Below, in pieces: positions 17,377 to 26,154 of a DNA stretch of 64,000 nt. Location: positions 46,043 through 110,042 of the forward strand of contig JAIOAV010000004.1 of the NCBI GenBank assembly GCA_019873665.1, given 5' to 3'. Position 1 is the first letter of the stretch. Each line of letters starts with the position of its first letter. The stretch is from Chloroflexota bacterium (GTDB taxonomy: Bacteria; Chloroflexota; Anaerolineae; JAAYEA01). The position numbers were made by a program, and so were the translations under genes. The notes below the pieces were generated by a model that was given only the letters and a program-made list of their open reading frames with translations, was not told where the DNA came from and made no database searches.

Positions 17377-18363
17377 CTATCGCTCCAAGCGTATGCGTGG
17401 ATCCAGCACGCCCAAGAGGATATCCGAGATCAACGTGCCGATCACGGTCAGGATACTCAACAACATGATGAACGTGCCGGCCAGGTACATATCCTGGGAC
17501 AAGAGCGCCTTGTAGAGGATCGGCCCCGTCGTCGGCAGGCTCAGCACCAACGAGATGATCGTCGCGCCAGATACCAGGCCCGGCAGGGTCCAACCAATGG
17601 TGGCGACAAAGGGGTTCAGCGCCACGCGCACCGGGTACTTGAGGATGAGCTTGGTCTCCGGCAGCCCTTTGGCGCGCGCCGTAACCACGTATGGCTTGTT
17701 CAGCTCGTCGAGCAGGTTAGCGCGCATCGTGCGGATCATGCCTGCCGTACCGCCGATGCCCAGCACGATCATTGGCACCCACAGATGGTTCAGCATATCC
17801 AGGAATTTGGCCCAGCTCCACGGTTGGTCAATATATTTGTCAGAAAACAGGCCGCCCAGATTCACCCCGAAGCGCGAAAACGCGATCCAGAGGAGCACCA
17901 GAGCGATCATGAACTCGGGGATGCCGCGCCCGATAAAGCTGAACATGCTAAAGACATAGTCTGCAATGGTATATTGGTGAGTAGCGGAATAGATGCCGAT
18001 GGGCAGGGCCACGACCCATGTAAAGACTAGAGCGGCCAGCGAAATCACGATCGTCAACGCCAGGCGATCGCCGATCACCTGGCTCACCGGCGCATTCCAC
18101 TCGAAAGACACGCCATAGTTGCCATGCAGTGATTGCCAGGCCCACTTGAGATAGCGCATGTAGAGCGGCTGGTCAAGACCATACTGCCGCTTCAGGGCAT
18201 CCAGCACTGCCTCATCCACCATCTCGCCGGCCACCTGCATGCCAGCCACCATCGAGGTCAGATAGTCCCCGGGCGGTAATTCGATGATCGCAAAGCTCAC
18301 GATCGAGATAGCGATGATTGTCGGGATAAGGTAGAGGACCCTGCGTATGATATATTGCAGCAT
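17377..18363 (-). CDS. Opp/Dpp-type ABC transporter permease (DppB-like)
   Basis: A 328-residue permease. It opens MLQYIIRRVLYLIPTIIAIS, the typical DppB first helix. It has AVLDALKRQYGLDQPLYMRYL in the periplasmic loop, a total of about six membrane helices, and the EAA-type loop KPYVVTARAKGLPETKLIL. It pairs with the downstream DppC-like gene to form the membrane channel. The gene lies 188 bases after the binding-protein gene, separated by two hairpins. No ATPase genes of this transporter are in the window, so they must be elsewhere or shared. Confidence 0.9.
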   Translation of the reverse strand: MLQYIIRRVLYLIPTIIAISIVSFAIIELPPGDYLTSMVAGMQVAGEMVDEAVLDALKRQYGLDQPLYMRYLKWAWQSLHGNYGVSFEWNAPVSQVIGDRLALTIVISLAALVFTWVVALPIGIYSATHQYTIADYVFSMFSFIGRGIPEFMIALVLLWIAFSRFGVNLGGLFSDKYIDQPWSWAKFLDMLNHLWVPMIVLGIGGTAGMIRTMRANLLDELNKPYVVTARAKGLPETKLILKYPVRVALNPFVATIGWTLPGLVSGATIISLVLSLPTTGPILYKALLSQDMYLAGTFIMLLSILTVIGTLISDILLGVLDPRIRLER

Positions 18364-18437
18364 ACCCGCCGTCCTTTGTCAACCTCCCGTAGAGGCATGG
18401 GAAGAGGGTTCTCGCAGTATAGTCAGATCGGAATGGC

Positions 18438-18460
18438 AGGGCGGGTCCGAGACCCGCCCT
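18438..18460 (-). other. Stem-loop in binding-protein/permease gap
   Basis: AGGGCGGGTC pairs perfectly with GACCCGCCCT around a three-base loop. No T-run follows, so it may be an mRNA-stabilising or pausing element rather than a terminator. Confidence 0.6.
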
Positions 18461-18502
18461 TGTGAAACGCTCCTTGTGCGCACATGCGTGCGAACATCAG
18501 CG

Positions 18503-18536
18503 TGGGAGAAGGCCATACACGTGTGGCCTTCTCCCA
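18503..18536 (-). terminator. Hairpin after the solute-binding protein gene (attenuator candidate)
   Basis: A perfect 13-base stem TGGGAGAAGGCCA/TGGCCTTCTCCCA with an eight-base loop, starting 16 bases after the binding-protein stop. Such hairpins commonly make the binding protein more abundant than the permeases. There is no long T-run, so read-through is expected. Confidence 0.65.
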
Positions 18537-18551
18537 AGTCGAGCTAGATGC

Positions 18552-20585
18552 TTATTGGTCAATCCACCACTGCTCGGGCACCTTATACCACGGCGACCGG
18601 GTCAACCAGCCGTCGTTGGCGACCTTGGCCACGTTCCGCATATAGTTCTTGACGATCATCGGCTGCGGATAGCGGCCCACGGTGATGATGGACCACATGT
18701 TCTTGATATAGTACCGGAAGACCTCAGTCCAGAGCTCCATCTGCTTGTCAGGATTCGTCTCCAGCTTGACCTGATCAAAGAGCTTCTGCGACTCGCGAAT
18801 CTCTCCAGGCGGCTCCTCGCCAGCCGTGCCGTTGGTGGCATACCAGTAGCCATAGTTGGGCGCCCAGTAGGTGCTGCGGTCCACGGCGCAGACATCGCGC
18901 GCGTAGGCGACCTGGAGGATGCCATCATGGCTGACGTTATAGTAGGCAGCCACCTGGTACTCAGAAGCATACACCCAGTTCCACCAGAGATCATAGGTGA
19001 TGGGCTTGACGCCGGCGTTGATGCCGATCTTCTGCCAGTAGCCCGCCACCAACTGGGAGACCTCGGGCACGTTCGGGAAGGTAGCAAAAGCGCCAATCTC
19101 CAGGGAGAGCTCTTTGCCATCCGGGCGCTGGCGCCATTGGCCAACCTTCTTCAGGCCGATTTCGTCCAACAGGGCATTAGCCTTGTCCACGTCATAGTTG
19201 AACGGCTCCCAGAGCTCCTTCTGCGCGCGGAGCTTCTCCGGGAAGCAGTCCTGGACGGTGCCGGCCATGCCGTTGTAACGGAGCTCGTTGATCTCCTCAC
19301 GGTCAATGGCATAGGAGAGCGCCTGGCGGAACTTCAGGTTGTGGAAGAGCTCGCGCAGCACATCATCCTTCAGGATACTCAGGTTCGGGAAGAACACCGC
19401 GCCGGTGCCCGCCACTTCCCAGTCATAGACCTTGTAATCGCCCTTGGCCTCGTTCTCCTTGAACAGGGCATAGTTGGTGAAGGCGATGCCGCGGAAGGAA
19501 GCGTCTATCTCGCCCGCGATGGCCTTCATATTCAACAGGTCCACGTTCTCGACCAAGGTGAAGCGCAGGTGGTCAATGTATGGGAGCTGATTGCCCGCGG
19601 TATCCACCTTCCAGTAGTACGGGTTGCGGTCGTAGGTGGGGTTGGGATCCGGCAGCGGCTTGACGACAATATATGGTGCCAGGACCGGCAGATCAGGGTT
19701 GGTGTTCTGGTTGTTCTTGTTGCCGTGCAACTGCACCCACGTCTCGAACTTGGCATCGGCGACAGCCTTGTCGAGGTCTTCCTTCTTGGCGTATTTGGGA
19801 TGGAACTGCTGGAAGTAATGCTTCGGATACGCCAGCGTGCCAGCGTTGTTCACCATGAAGAGGAGCAGCAGGCCATACGGCTGAACAAAAGTCATCTTGA
19901 AGGAATAGTCGTCGATCTTTTCCACCTTGACCGGCTCTTTGTTGACGGTTAGCCAGCCGGGGAACGAGGGGCTGGCCTCTTTGTTGAGCGCCATGTCCTC
20001 GTACCAGTACAGGATATCGGCAGTAGTGAAGGGCTCGCCGGTGGACCACTTGAGGCCCTTGCGCAGATAGAAGGTGAAGACCTTGCCATCACCGGAGACT
20101 TCCCATTTGCTCACGAGCTGCGGGCCAACGGTCACACCATCCGTCTCCCAGAAGAGCAGATATTGTCCGTTGATACGGCCCGCCCAACCGGGGAGGTCGC
20201 CCGCGCCGGCGACGACGTTGCGCCACGTGCCGCCGTACTTGCCGACGCTATCCTGCGGCTTGACAATCATCGGATCGCTGGGCAGACGCTGCTCCACAGG
20301 AGGCAGCTTGCCGGCTTTGACCAATTCCGCCAGCATCGGCGACTCGCTGAAGGCCGGCTTGGGAGTCGGAGTCGGCTGGGCCGGCTTGGGAGTCGCGGTC
20401 GGGGGCACCGGTGTTGCGGTTGCCGCAGCCGGAGCCGTGGTCGGCTGGGCCGGAGCTGTGGTCGCGGTGGGCGGAGGCGGGGTGCTCGTGGGCGCAGCGG
20501 GCTGCGCGCACGCCTGGATTCCGGCCGCCATCGCGAGCAGCGCCGAAGCTTTGAGGAAACTACGACGGGTCAACTTCTCGGACAT
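18552..20585 (-). CDS. ABC transporter solute-binding lipoprotein, family 5
   Basis: A 677-residue extracellular solute-binding protein of the peptide/oligosaccharide (SBP_bac_5) family. The N-terminus has a twin-arginine-like RRSFLK motif and a lipobox IQAC with Cys26 as the lipid anchor, then a Pro/Thr/Ala spacer to about residue 75. The SBP_bac_5 domain follows, with FYLRKGLKWSTGEPFTTADI, PYIDHLRFTLVENVDLLNM and FRQALSYAIDREEINELRYN being family signatures. It is longer than dipeptide-binding relatives (about 530), as in those for oligosaccharides or large ligands. It heads the operon, just downstream of a near-consensus promoter. The ligand is unknown; the operon's enzymes suggest a sugar derivative rather than a peptide. 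Confidence 0.9.
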   Translation of the reverse strand: MSEKLTRRSFLKASALLAMAAGIQACAQPAAPTSTPPPPTATTAPAQPTTAPAAATATPVPPTATPKPAQPTPTPKPAFSESPMLAELVKAGKLPPVEQRLPSDPMIVKPQDSVGKYGGTWRNVVAGAGDLPGWAGRINGQYLLFWETDGVTVGPQLVSKWEVSGDGKVFTFYLRKGLKWSTGEPFTTADILYWYEDMALNKEASPSFPGWLTVNKEPVKVEKIDDYSFKMTFVQPYGLLLLFMVNNAGTLAYPKHYFQQFHPKYAKKEDLDKAVADAKFETWVQLHGNKNNQNTNPDLPVLAPYIVVKPLPDPNPTYDRNPYYWKVDTAGNQLPYIDHLRFTLVENVDLLNMKAIAGEIDASFRGIAFTNYALFKENEAKGDYKVYDWEVAGTGAVFFPNLSILKDDVLRELFHNLKFRQALSYAIDREEINELRYNGMAGTVQDCFPEKLRAQKELWEPFNYDVDKANALLDEIGLKKVGQWRQRPDGKELSLEIGAFATFPNVPEVSQLVAGYWQKIGINAGVKPITYDLWWNWVYASEYQVAAYYNVSHDGILQVAYARDVCAVDRSTYWAPNYGYWYATNGTAGEEPPGEIRESQKLFDQVKLETNPDKQMELWTEVFRYYIKNMWSIITVGRYPQPMIVKNYMRNVAKVANDGWLTRSPWYKVPEQWWIDQ

Positions 20586-20700
20586 TTGAAACTCTCCTTT
20601 GGGCTTGTGTAGCCTGCAGTGTCTCTAACAGCATATTCAAAGGTGCCACATCGCTAACTGAAGAATGACCTGGTCTCATCATCTCCTTTCTGTGCATCCA

Positions 20701-20714
20701 TAGAACTCGTTCTA
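20701..20714. promoter_or_regulatory. Dyad operator candidate downstream of the SBP operon promoter
   Basis: TAGAAC-TC-GTTCTA is a six-base inverted repeat with a two-base centre. It lies about 20-30 bases downstream of the expected transcription start, a place where a repressor could block elongation. No regulator gene is adjacent. Confidence 0.5.
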
Positions 20715-20740
20715 GAGTGCATTGGTTGATACTGTACCTT

Positions 20741-20769
20741 AATATACTCCGAACAAGCTCTTTTGTCAA
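20741..20769 (-). promoter_or_regulatory. Near-consensus promoter of the catabolic operon
   Basis: On the minus strand TTGACA (20764-20769), a 17-base spacer and TATATT (20741-20746). It lies about 155 bases before the binding-protein start, giving a long 5' leader that contains the dyad at 20701-20714. Confidence 0.8.
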
Positions 20770-20840
20770 CTGTTTGCCCATGATCATAATTTCCTTGTGC
20801 CAAGCCAGATATCGCATTCAAAACGAGAGCCGCGTCCATG

Positions 20841-20896
20841 TGCCGCCGGGAGACGCAGCGTGAGGGCGCTCGCGACCTCTCTATGGCCCGGCGGCA
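20841..20896 (-). other. Long-range inverted repeat after the SpoIID-PGRP gene
   Basis: TGCCGCCGGG at 20841-20850 and CCCGGCGGCA at 20887-20896 form a ten-base stem. The 36-base loop contains a smaller AGCG/CGCT stem. Positioned just past the gene's stop, it may end transcription of that operon, although no T-run follows directly. Confidence 0.4.
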
Positions 20897-20905
20897 GGCC
20901 CAACG

Positions 20906-23900
20906 CTACGGGCCGCTGCGCCGGATGCCCACATCCACCCTAACAAAGACCAATCCGCCCGCCGGATACGAAGGAAGGAGCGCATAACCCAGGGCCGGGC
21001 TATAGCCGCCCTTGCTGGCCAGCACGTCCACCCGCCAGCCGGAGATGTCCCCCACTACCTCAAAGCGCACGCTGTACGCTCCCGCCGCATCGCTGGCCCC
21101 CGCCGACTGACGCCCCATGAGATAGGCGATGACGTCTGCCCCGCCGATACCTGCGTCCGGACCGCTATCCGCGTCGTAGATCGTGCCATGCACGTAGACC
21201 ACGGTGGAAGCGATGGCTGTCGCCGTAGGCGTCGGGGTTGCGACAAGCGGCGAAAGGGGCAGATCCAACACGAGTTCGCTTACGCCTCCGGGCGCATCCG
21301 CGCCGAGCGCGCCCTGATTCCAGCCGTTCTGGTAGCCCTCGCGCTCGCCCATCACGTTCACCTGCGCGCCGGGCACGTAGAGCGGCACGGCGAACTCGAT
21401 CCGATACTCGCCCGCAGCGCTGCTACGTGCTTCTCCGGTCAGATTCAGCGCGGGGACAGAGGCCACGACGTGCACGTCCGCCAGCGGCCCGTCTATCCTG
21501 CGCACGGCATCATACGCTTTGCCGCGGATAATGATGGTGATGCGCGCTTCCGGCGCTGGCGTGGCGGTCGCTGGCTCTGGCGTCAGGCTGCGCGAGGTGT
21601 CGTAATCGCGCAGAATCAGGGGCAGAGTCACCACCCGCACCCCTGCCGGCTGGCTGGTAGGCGTTGCGGTGGTGGTCGGCGTCGCACCCGGTCGCACTGT
21701 GGGTGTGACCGTTGGCGAGACGGGCGTGTTGGGCGAGACGGCATAGGCGGGGCTAACCGACTCGTTGCCCGCGCGGTCGCGCACGCGGAAACGGATGTAG
21801 CCCGCGTTGCCCACGCTGCCACGTATCATGGTGGCGATCGTCGTGCCCGGTGGCGCCGAGATCGTGGCGGGCTGCCAGGCGGACCAACTCTGCTGATCTG
21901 CCGAGGTGGCATACGTACCGCTGTTCACATCGAGCCCGGAGAGCACGTCACTCACCAGCGCGTACCCATCGCCACCACCGCCCAGCCAGACCGGCGGCGT
22001 CATATCCAGCACCGTCGTCGCTGTATAAACCGGCGACCGGTTTCCGGCGTCATCAACGTAGCACACCTGTATCTCATGCTGGCCTTCCGCCGCGCTCAAC
22101 TGATGCGTCAGTGTCGGGGCAAAGGGCTGAGGCGCGGTGAAGACATGGACGCGATCCAGATAGAGATCAGCGACGTTCATGAAGCGTGCGCGAAACTCCA
22201 GGCCATCATCCACTGCGGGATCGGCACAGGTGTTTCCCTGACTGGCATACGTGAAATCGAGTGGGATCTCGACATAGCGATTCGCCGCCTCGAAATCCTG
22301 TGCAGTGAGCGAGCGCGTGAGCAAGACATGGCGGCCCTCATCATCCACCACATCGAGTCGCGCGATCTCGCTCGTCCCCGAGCTGGCAGCGGTCTTGAGT
22401 CGGAAGTACACCTGATAGCTCTGCCCCAGCGGCAGGCCGCAGTAGTAAGGACCGTACCAGAGCCCCGGTTGGTCGCTCCCCGCCCGGCCATACCATGCTT
22501 TCCCGTTGAGCGCCGCGGCGTCCGCCACCTCGCGCCCGGTATTGATCTGATGATAAAGCGCCTCGCCCTCCCAAAGCCACCCCGCGCTCCATTGCACATA
22601 CGACGCGCCGGTGGCATCCAGCGCCAGCGTCACATCGCGCGCGTTGACGAACGGAGCCAGCGAGACGCCGCCCGACGGCGGCGTATTATCCACGCGCACC
22701 TGCACTGTCTGCTCATGGCTCCGACCAGCGGCGGTCGTAGCCGAGATGCGAAGTTGGTGGACGCCATCGGCCGATGCGGCGGTATCCCAGCGCCAACTCA
22801 GAGCAGTGGTCGCGCTGCTGGCCTGCTGCACGTCGTCCAACCAGAGACGGAGCGATGTGACCGCCGGGCTGCCCCGCGCCGACACCGTCAGCGGGCCCCG
22901 CAAGAGCGCGCCATTCACTGGCTGCATGATCTGCGCGTTCGGCGTAAGCTGCTGCATGCGACTCATGACCTGGGCGCGGATACTCGGTAGCAGGGCGTAG
23001 AAGCCATCCCCTGGACAGGTAGTGCTCGACGAGGTGTCGCGGTGCCCCATGATGTTGGGCAGCACCTTGTCAATGAAGAAGCCGCTCTGTTGCGGATGAA
23101 TGAAGTGCAAGTTACCTTTGGCTGCGAGCAGCTCCCTCAGCGCAGCAACAGCCGCTGCAGAGGGCGCAGAGCTGGTGTAGTCGCCCAACACGGCGACGCC
23201 AATGCTGCCCCAGTTATACGACCGCGCATGGCCGCCGACCACGCCCTCGCCGCCGTAGCGCCCCTCGTAGATGTTGCCACGGTCGTCTATGAGATAGTTG
23301 TAACCGATGTCTCCCCAACCGTTGGTGACCGCGTGATAGTAATAGATGGCCCGCACCACCGCGGCAGGGTCGGTCCCTCCGCTGGAAGTAACGGTATGAT
23401 GGATGATGAAGGTCTTGGGCGCGCGATATTCCGGATCCCATGTCATCCAGTCAGGCCGCGCGCCCCATTCCGCCCGCGAGATGATGACCGGCCCCTCTGC
23501 AGGGGCGGGGCTACGCGAGAGCGCCTGCAGCCGCGCCTCCGCTGCGCTGGGGCCGCCCACCGCGTCAATATAGGTGATGGTGAGCGAATGCAGCAGCGGC
23601 TCTTGCATCAGATCCGCGCGCTGCAGGGCCATGCGATATTGGATGTAGCGCCCAGCGACAAAGATGAGTTCGCCGTATGGCGGCCCCGCGTCGCGTTCGG
23701 CGTCGAGAGGTTCGACGGTCTGCCAGTCGGACCACGTTTGACCATCCTCGCTGGCGCGCAAAGCCAGCGATAGGCTCGTACCAGCAGGTAGATCCGCCAG
23801 CCAGTTGGAACCTAGTGCCATGAAACGCTGTGCCGCGGCAAAGGGCGGAGAGGTATACGCGCCATCCTGCGCGGCGGGCGCCAGCGCCAAAGCCCCATTT

Positions 23901-25357
23901 CCCACGCTCTTGACGACCATGTTATCCAACACGCCGTCTGCCCAGTCCTGGATCGTCGTCTGCGCCCACTGCCCCGCGCGCGTTTCGCCAGGCTGTGCCG
24001 TCGGCGTCGGCGTCGGAGTCGGCGCGTCGCGGGGCGCTTCCATCACCTTCAGCAACGCCGTCCCGCCCACGGCCGGCCACTGCGCCGTGTGGCCAAAGCC
24101 ATCATCAAAGGAGAAGCGAAAGGCATGATCGCCCGCCGCCAACGTGGTCTCAAAGGCATATTGCGCGCCCGTGCGGAAATCGCCGCTGCGACGCATCATG
24201 GCATACGCCAGCCCATCTATGATCACCACCGCCTCGGCAGGGGGATCGCCATCCGCGTCGCGGTAGGTTACCGCGAAGGTGAAAAGGGTGTAGGTGTTGC
24301 CGCTGGCCGGCGATACTTGCCCAGCCTCGAGCTGTGGTGGCGCGGACGCGATCACCTGAATGCCGGTGTAATAGTGCTGGAGGATCTCCTGGTAGCCCTT
24401 GCCCCGTTCTGCCAGGACGCGCGCCCCATGCTGGCACATGCCGACGCCATGCCCCAGCTTTTCGGCAAAGCCGCAGGGGCATGCCACGCTGCGGCAGTAC
24501 GGCAAATAAGCCGTCCAGACATCCTCAACGTTGCGCGTGTGCCCATCGCAGTGCGCGTGAAAAAAGGCAGTGATGATGGAGCCGTTGTACTTGGCAGAGA
24601 CGCCGTGTGTCTCATCCACCGCCTGATCCGTCGTGTCATAGTGGGTTGACTTCCACACCTGACAGTGGGTGGTGGTGCAGACATCCGCCCCTTCGTGCGC
24701 ATGTTTGAAAGTGGTCGCGGCGTAGGAGCGGGCCGCCACCGCCTGCGCCTTGAGCGCTTCCATCGGCCAGGTGGGCGGCATCTCCTGCGGCACGACACCC
24801 TTCAGATACTCCTCGAAATCCATCTCGACCACCGTCCCGTCCGGCATGAGGACGCGGATGGTGCGGGGCACCTCCCGGATGGCCGCGGCGCCCTTGGCGC
24901 GCTCCGCCGCCGCGATCAGCTCCGCCGGGTTCGGCGCTTCCTGCATAGGCCACTTCAGCTTTTCCTGAATGGCCTTTTCCTGCGCCGGCGTCAGCGATTC
25001 GGGCCACATCTGGAAATCCACCTGTGCCGTCTGCCCGGCGGCCAACGATTGCCTGGTATCGGTCATACCGATATAACCCGTAGCGACGGCCCGCACATCA
25101 TGCACGCCAGGCGTAGCTGGCAGGCGATAGCGTCCCGCGGCATCGGTGTGGGTGAACGCCTCGCCCACCTGGATGCGGGCCTTGACGATCGGCTCACCGG
25201 TAACGATATCAGTCACCTGCCCGGCAAAGCCGGGCTCGACCGGCTGCGCGCCGCTAGGCAGAACCAGCGCGCCCACGATCAGCAACGCGACGATGACCAT
25301 CGCGCCGAGGTTGACGACACGCAGGCGGAGCAGAAAAAGCGGGATTGGCAGCTTCAT
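20906..25357 (-). CDS. Secreted SpoIID/LytB - PGRP amidase multidomain protein
   Basis: A 1483-residue exported protein. It has a signal or anchor segment (about 15-37) and a carboxypeptidase-regulatory-like beta domain (about 44-116). A SpoIID/LytB domain (about 165-335) follows, with VVPQEMPPTWPMEALKAQAV placing the catalytic glutamate at E192. Next come Ig-like or sugar-binding-like beta segments with a TP linker (about 445-455). An Amidase_2/PGRP domain (about 625-800) carries FIIHHTV, GYNYLIDDRGNIYEGR, MGHRD and CPGDG, so the zinc ligands His, His and Cys are all present. More Ig-like repeats and a C-terminal carboxypeptidase-regulatory-like domain complete it. It likely remodels peptidoglycan by removing stem peptides and then cleaving the bare glycan. 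It overlaps the sirtuin gene by four bases. Confidence 0.85.
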   Translation of the reverse strand: MKLPIPLFLLRLRVVNLGAMVIVALLIVGALVLPSGAQPVEPGFAGQVTDIVTGEPIVKARIQVGEAFTHTDAAGRYRLPATPGVHDVRAVATGYIGMTDTRQSLAAGQTAQVDFQMWPESLTPAQEKAIQEKLKWPMQEAPNPAELIAAAERAKGAAAIREVPRTIRVLMPDGTVVEMDFEEYLKGVVPQEMPPTWPMEALKAQAVAARSYAATTFKHAHEGADVCTTTHCQVWKSTHYDTTDQAVDETHGVSAKYNGSIITAFFHAHCDGHTRNVEDVWTAYLPYCRSVACPCGFAEKLGHGVGMCQHGARVLAERGKGYQEILQHYYTGIQVIASAPPQLEAGQVSPASGNTYTLFTFAVTYRDADGDPPAEAVVIIDGLAYAMMRRSGDFRTGAQYAFETTLAAGDHAFRFSFDDGFGHTAQWPAVGGTALLKVMEAPRDAPTPTPTPTAQPGETRAGQWAQTTIQDWADGVLDNMVVKSVGNGALALAPAAQDGAYTSPPFAAAQRFMALGSNWLADLPAGTSLSLALRASEDGQTWSDWQTVEPLDAERDAGPPYGELIFVAGRYIQYRMALQRADLMQEPLLHSLTITYIDAVGGPSAAEARLQALSRSPAPAEGPVIISRAEWGARPDWMTWDPEYRAPKTFIIHHTVTSSGGTDPAAVVRAIYYYHAVTNGWGDIGYNYLIDDRGNIYEGRYGGEGVVGGHARSYNWGSIGVAVLGDYTSSAPSAAAVAALRELLAAKGNLHFIHPQQSGFFIDKVLPNIMGHRDTSSSTTCPGDGFYALLPSIRAQVMSRMQQLTPNAQIMQPVNGALLRGPLTVSARGSPAVTSLRLWLDDVQQASSATTALSWRWDTAASADGVHQLRISATTAAGRSHEQTVQVRVDNTPPSGGVSLAPFVNARDVTLALDATGASYVQWSAGWLWEGEALYHQINTGREVADAAALNGKAWYGRAGSDQPGLWYGPYYCGLPLGQSYQVYFRLKTAASSGTSEIARLDVVDDEGRHVLLTRSLTAQDFEAANRYVEIPLDFTYASQGNTCADPAVDDGLEFRARFMNVADLYLDRVHVFTAPQPFAPTLTHQLSAAEGQHEIQVCYVDDAGNRSPVYTATTVLDMTPPVWLGGGGDGYALVSDVLSGLDVNSGTYATSADQQSWSAWQPATISAPPGTTIATMIRGSVGNAGYIRFRVRDRAGNESVSPAYAVSPNTPVSPTVTPTVRPGATPTTTATPTSQPAGVRVVTLPLILRDYDTSRSLTPEPATATPAPEARITIIIRGKAYDAVRRIDGPLADVHVVASVPALNLTGEARSSAAGEYRIEFAVPLYVPGAQVNVMGEREGYQNGWNQGALGADAPGGVSELVLDLPLSPLVATPTPTATAIASTVVYVHGTIYDADSGPDAGIGGADVIAYLMGRQSAGASDAAGAYSVRFEVVGDISGWRVDVLASKGGYSPALGYALLPSYPAGGLVFVRVDVGIRRSGP

Positions 25358-26154
25358 CTCTCCTCCTCAGACGATGCCGCGTCGCCCGATGATCGCAGGT
25401 GGACGCGGCAGATCTCGGCCAAACGGGGGAGAACTTCGGCAAGATCGCGACGTATCACAACTTGCGCCTGCCCGTCAATAGGCGTAGGGGCGTTATTGAT
25501 GACCACCACCCGCGCCCCATGCCGCAATGCCACGAACGGGAGCTCGCAGGCGGGCGCTACCTCCAGCGACGCGCCGACCACGAGCATCAGATCACATCGC
25601 TCCGCTTCTCCCGTCGCCTCCAAGAAGATGTAACGCGGCAGGGGCTCGCCAAAGAGGATCAGATTCGGCTTGAGCGCACGGCCGCAGCTCGCGCAACGCG
25701 GAATGACTCCCTTTTGCAGAAAGCGATGCCACAGCCCATCGGCGGGCAAGATGCGCTTGCAGTTGACGCAGACCGCTTCCCGCAGATCGCCATGCAGCTC
25801 CCACACGCAACGCGAACCGGCGGCGCGGTGCAGATGATCCACATTCTGCGTGATGACACAGGCCAGAAGCCCATGGCGTTCCAGCACGGCCAGCGCCAGA
25901 TGCGCAGGATTCGGCTGTGCCGCCAGCAGCTTCATGGCAAAAGGTCGCATCGTGCGGTAGAACGCCTCCGGATCGGCGCGAAACGCGCGTAGAGAGGCCA
26001 CTGCCATCGGGTCCATCGTCTCCCACAGGCCAGTCCCAGGGCTGCGATAGTCCGGAATGCCCGACGGCGTGCTGATCCCTGCGCCGGTGAAGGCGACTGT
26101 ATGGCGGGCTGAGAGCAGCAGCTCCGCTACCTGCTGCAGGTCATGCTCCAACAT
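25354..26154 (-). CDS. Sir2 family NAD-dependent protein deacylase
   Basis: A 266-residue sirtuin. VAFTGAGISTPSGIPDYRSPG binds NAD, TQNVDHLH continues the site, and WELHGDL contains the catalytic histidine. The zinc-binding cysteines appear as CVNC and CASC, and VVGASLEVAPA and VVINNAPTPID complete the fold. The product removes acyl groups from protein lysines in the cytosol, releasing O-acyl-ADP-ribose. ATG 26154 overlaps the endonuclease V stop by ATGA, and the gene's own stop overlaps the next start the same way. The ORF-track start at 26286 lies inside the endonuclease gene and is rejected. Class and substrates are not determined. Confidence 0.92.
   Translation of the reverse strand: MLEHDLQQVAELLLSARHTVAFTGAGISTPSGIPDYRSPGTGLWETMDPMAVASLRAFRADPEAFYRTMRPFAMKLLAAQPNPAHLALAVLERHGLLACVITQNVDHLHRAAGSRCVWELHGDLREAVCVNCKRILPADGLWHRFLQKGVIPRCASCGRALKPNLILFGEPLPRYIFLEATGEAERCDLMLVVGASLEVAPACELPFVALRHGARVVVINNAPTPIDGQAQVVIRRDLAEVLPRLAEICRVHLRSSGDAASSEEER

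Noticed and set aside
18462-19952. 496-residue + strand ORF opposite the binding protein
   Set aside because: Antisense to a clear SBP_bac_5 gene; Leu/Val-rich reverse translation of hydrophilic codons, no start signal.
20560-20839. 85- and 61-residue minus-strand ORFs upstream of the binding protein
   Set aside because: They cover the promoter and dyad region and lack motifs or ribosome-binding sites.
21188-22990. 600-residue + strand ORF
   Set aside because: Shadow of the SpoIID-PGRP gene; low-complexity Arg/His composition and no recognisable domain.
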